Source: an uncultured Pelagibacteraceae bacterium (GTDB taxonomy: Bacteria; Pseudomonadota; Alphaproteobacteria; Pelagibacterales; Pelagibacteraceae). Taken from it: a stretch of 64,000 nucleotides of DNA. The first letter of the stretch is position 1, and every line of letters starts with the position of its first letter. Below are positions 62,498 to 64,000 of this stretch, piece after piece. The DNA lies in contig CACNZU010000001.1 of NCBI GenBank assembly GCA_902624885.1, forward strand, positions 81,535 to 145,534, read 5' to 3'. The notes beneath the pieces are model-generated. The model did not search any database, had not been told where the DNA came from, and was given only the letters and a program-made list of their open reading frames with translations. Position numbers and translations under genes: made by a program.

Positions 62498-63348
62498 ACT
62501 CCGGAAAGAAAAAGGGATTAGGTAGAGGCTTATCTGCATTATTTGGAGACTCATCACCTAGGGAAAATTCAAAAGTAACGAGTAAAGTTAATGTGGTAGG
62601 TATTGCTGATTTATCCCGAAATCCTTATCAACCAAGGCAAAATTTTAAAGAGGAAAAGTTGGAAGAGTTAGCAAATTCAATCAAAAAAAACGGTATAATT
62701 CAGCCTATAGCCGTAAGACTTAGTAAGTCAAATTTAGAAAAATATGAGATAGTTGCGGGCGAAAGAAGATGGCTAGCTGCTCAAAGAGCAGGGTTGCATG
62801 AAATTCCTGTTACAATACTAGATTTATCAGATGTAGAGTCTCTTGAAGTTGCAATTGTTGAAAATATACAAAGAGATGATCTCAATCCAATTGAGGAAGC
62901 AAGAGGATACAAACGTTTAAATGAAGAATTTAAATATGATCATGAAAGCATATCTAAACTAATGTCAAAAAGCAGAAGCCACATAAGTAACACCTTGAGA
63001 CTTTTGACTTTACCAAAAGATGTTGTTGCAATGCTTGAGGAAGGCTCTTTGACTTCAGGACAAGCAAGGCCATTAATTGGTATATCAAATGCATCTAGTA
63101 TTGCAGAAGAAATAGTAAGTAAGAATTATAGCGCAAGAAAAGTTGAATATTTAATTAGAAATAAAAAAAGCAATGTTAAGGGAAAATCAATCGACTCAAA
63201 TATTCTAAAAGCCCAAGAAAAAATACAAAGAGCGCTTGGTCTCAAAGTAAATATCTCCAATAAAAAAAATAATTCAGGAAAAGTGATTATAGAATATAAA
63301 GATCTTGAACAATTTGATTTAATTTCAAATTTATTAACTAAGCATTAG
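62494..63348 (+). CDS. parB: Chromosome partitioning protein ParB
   Basis: CTPase and DNA clamp that loads at parS. N-terminal KKGLGRGLSALFGD contacts ParA. The CTP-binding region NPYQPRQNF and EIVAGERRWLAAQRAG follow, then the helix-turn-helix LMSKSRSHISNTLRLL. The C-terminal dimerisation part (KVIIEYKDLEQFDLISNLL) is present. 284 aa. Its 3' end overlaps the opposing holA by 11 bp. Confidence 0.97.
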   Translation: MNSGKKKGLGRGLSALFGDSSPRENSKVTSKVNVVGIADLSRNPYQPRQNFKEEKLEELANSIKKNGIIQPIAVRLSKSNLEKYEIVAGERRWLAAQRAGLHEIPVTILDLSDVESLEVAIVENIQRDDLNPIEEARGYKRLNEEFKYDHESISKLMSKSRSHISNTLRLLTLPKDVVAMLEEGSLTSGQARPLIGISNASSIAEEIVSKNYSARKVEYLIRNKKSNVKGKSIDSNILKAQEKIQRALGLKVNISNKKNNSGKVIIEYKDLEQFDLISNLLTKH

Positions 63349-64000
63349 CGACCAAACAAAGGTCAATTATCATTTTTTTTAATAGAATGTTCTTTTTAAT
63401 TACTGGATTCGATTTAATCGCTATTTCAACTTTATATGTTTCATTGAGCATTTTTTTGAGTTTTTCTTTGTTCCATAGTTTAGCTTGATTTATAAAGTTT
63501 GCTTTATCTTTCCAAAAGATAGGCGGCTTTAGTTGCTCAATAGCTTTTTCTATGTCTTTATTTTCAACTTTGCATACTAGATTTAATCTATTTAAGGTCT
63601 GATTTATTGAGTTCACATAAAAGACATTCTTATCTTCTTCTATCACGGTGTCGCTTAACAGATTATTAGTTTTAGCTAAATCGCCTGCTATTGCTGCATT
63701 TTTTAAGGCATTAAAATCATTATTTACTCTTGTGTTAAGCAATTTACCTAGCTTTTCTTCATCTAGTTCTTTATTTTGAAAACAAGCTTTTATTTTATCG
63801 ATTTCATTGTTTAATTTCACCCTATCAAGGTTAGAATTTTCTAAAATTAAATTAATTATATAGCTATTTAATCCTTTAAATTCTTTGAGTTGTTCTTGAA
63901 TAATTTTTCTTATACCTATTTCATTATCAGGATAACACGCAACGACAGCATACTTTTGAGACTTTTCTAAAAAATTTCTTAATTTTGATTTTTTATCTAA
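63338..64000 (-). CDS. holA: DNA polymerase III delta subunit HolA, 5' end beyond the window
   Basis: The track shows only 63338-63820 from an internal GTG, but the frame is open to the right edge, adding SKLRNFLEKSQKYAVVACYPDNEIGIRKIIQEQLKEF. That segment and the following helices (IINLILENSNLDRVKLNNEIDKIKACF) match the C-terminal domains of the clamp-loader delta subunit. The N-terminal ATPase-like domain lies outside the window. The call rests on this pattern and the common parB-holA neighbourhood in alphaproteobacteria. Confidence 0.8.
   Translation of the reverse strand, partial: LDKKSKLRNFLEKSQKYAVVACYPDNEIGIRKIIQEQLKEFKGLNSYIINLILENSNLDRVKLNNEIDKIKACFQNKELDEEKLGKLLNTRVNNDFNALKNAAIAGDLAKTNNLLSDTVIEEDKNVFYVNSINQTLNRLNLVCKVENKDIEKAIEQLKPPIFWKDKANFINQAKLWNKEKLKKMLNETYKVEIAIKSNPVIKKNILLKKMIIDLCLVANA

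Noticed and set aside
1-64000. CRISPR array, prophage, transposase or rRNA operon
   Set aside because: No regularly spaced repeats, phage structural genes, transposase motifs or rRNA sequence were seen.

Overview
The window is AT-rich, tightly packed alphaproteobacterial chromosome. Genes overlap by a few bases, intergenic gaps are short and GC-rich hairpins are rare. The gene content and order fit the SAR11 / Candidatus Pelagibacter group: glycolate and lactate oxidation beside a TRAP transporter, a DUF4212/sodium-solute symporter pair, and the alphaproteobacterial origin neighbourhood hemE-ppsR-maf-aroE-coaE-dnaQ followed downstream by mnmE-mnmG-rsmG-parA-parB. This assignment rests on recognised protein families and synteny, not on a database search.

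Layout. 0-9.3 kb (minus strand): a TRAP transporter (partial small permease, Tat-exported binding protein), a D-2-hydroxyacid dehydrogenase, glycolate oxidase glcDEF, a class I aminotransferase, an FMN-dependent L-lactate/2-hydroxyacid dehydrogenase, and a PagL-like lipid A deacylase. Together these suggest uptake and oxidation of small hydroxy/keto acids such as glycolate and lactate. 9.3-13.4 kb: cytochrome c maturation genes ccmC-D-E-F-G-H, without ccmA and ccmB. 13.6-22.8 kb: housekeeping genes (hspQ, yciB, DUF2794, BI-1, an aldo/keto reductase, an IalB-like protein, argG, psiE, folD, yggT, an MscS channel, hemD, hemC). 22.8-28.2 kb: tsaD, then a 3.7-kb restriction-modification island inserted at the start of the EVE-domain gene, then the intact EVE gene. 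28.2-33.2 kb: acetyl-CoA synthetase with an unusual Lys/Arg-rich N-terminal tail, an uncharacterised gene, and a symporter pair that starts behind an 18-bp perfect palindrome and ends at a strong terminator. 33.3-38.6 kb: rpe, a heparinase-like protein, purH, phhB, tRNA-Gly and a Lon-N-domain protein. 38.6-42.6 kb (minus): rho, hemG, hemH, hemE.

The 42.63-42.90 kb gap between hemE and ppsR is the best candidate for the chromosomal replication origin. It is the junction of two divergent gene sets, matches the origin location known in Caulobacter and Rickettsia, and contains several DnaA-box-like 9-mers. To its right are ppsR, maf, aroE, coaE, dnaQ, secB, fxsA, a Tim44-like gene, an Smr-domain gene (missed by the ORF track because its start appears out of frame), hslU, hslV, hisB-H-A-F-E, a HIT protein, a GNAT protein, lolA, ftsK, a ubiH-like gene, mnmE, mnmG, rsmG, parA, parB and a partial holA. 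Two parS-like palindromes lie inside rsmG just upstream of parAB, in keeping with an origin-proximal segregation locus.

The most noteworthy items are the R-M island with its 25-bp flanking direct repeats and regenerated target gene, the basic tail on Acs, the candidate origin and parS sites, the Smr reading-frame problem at an A8 run, the palindrome before the symporter, and hemG in the heme cluster next to rho. No rRNA, CRISPR array, prophage or recognisable transposase was seen.
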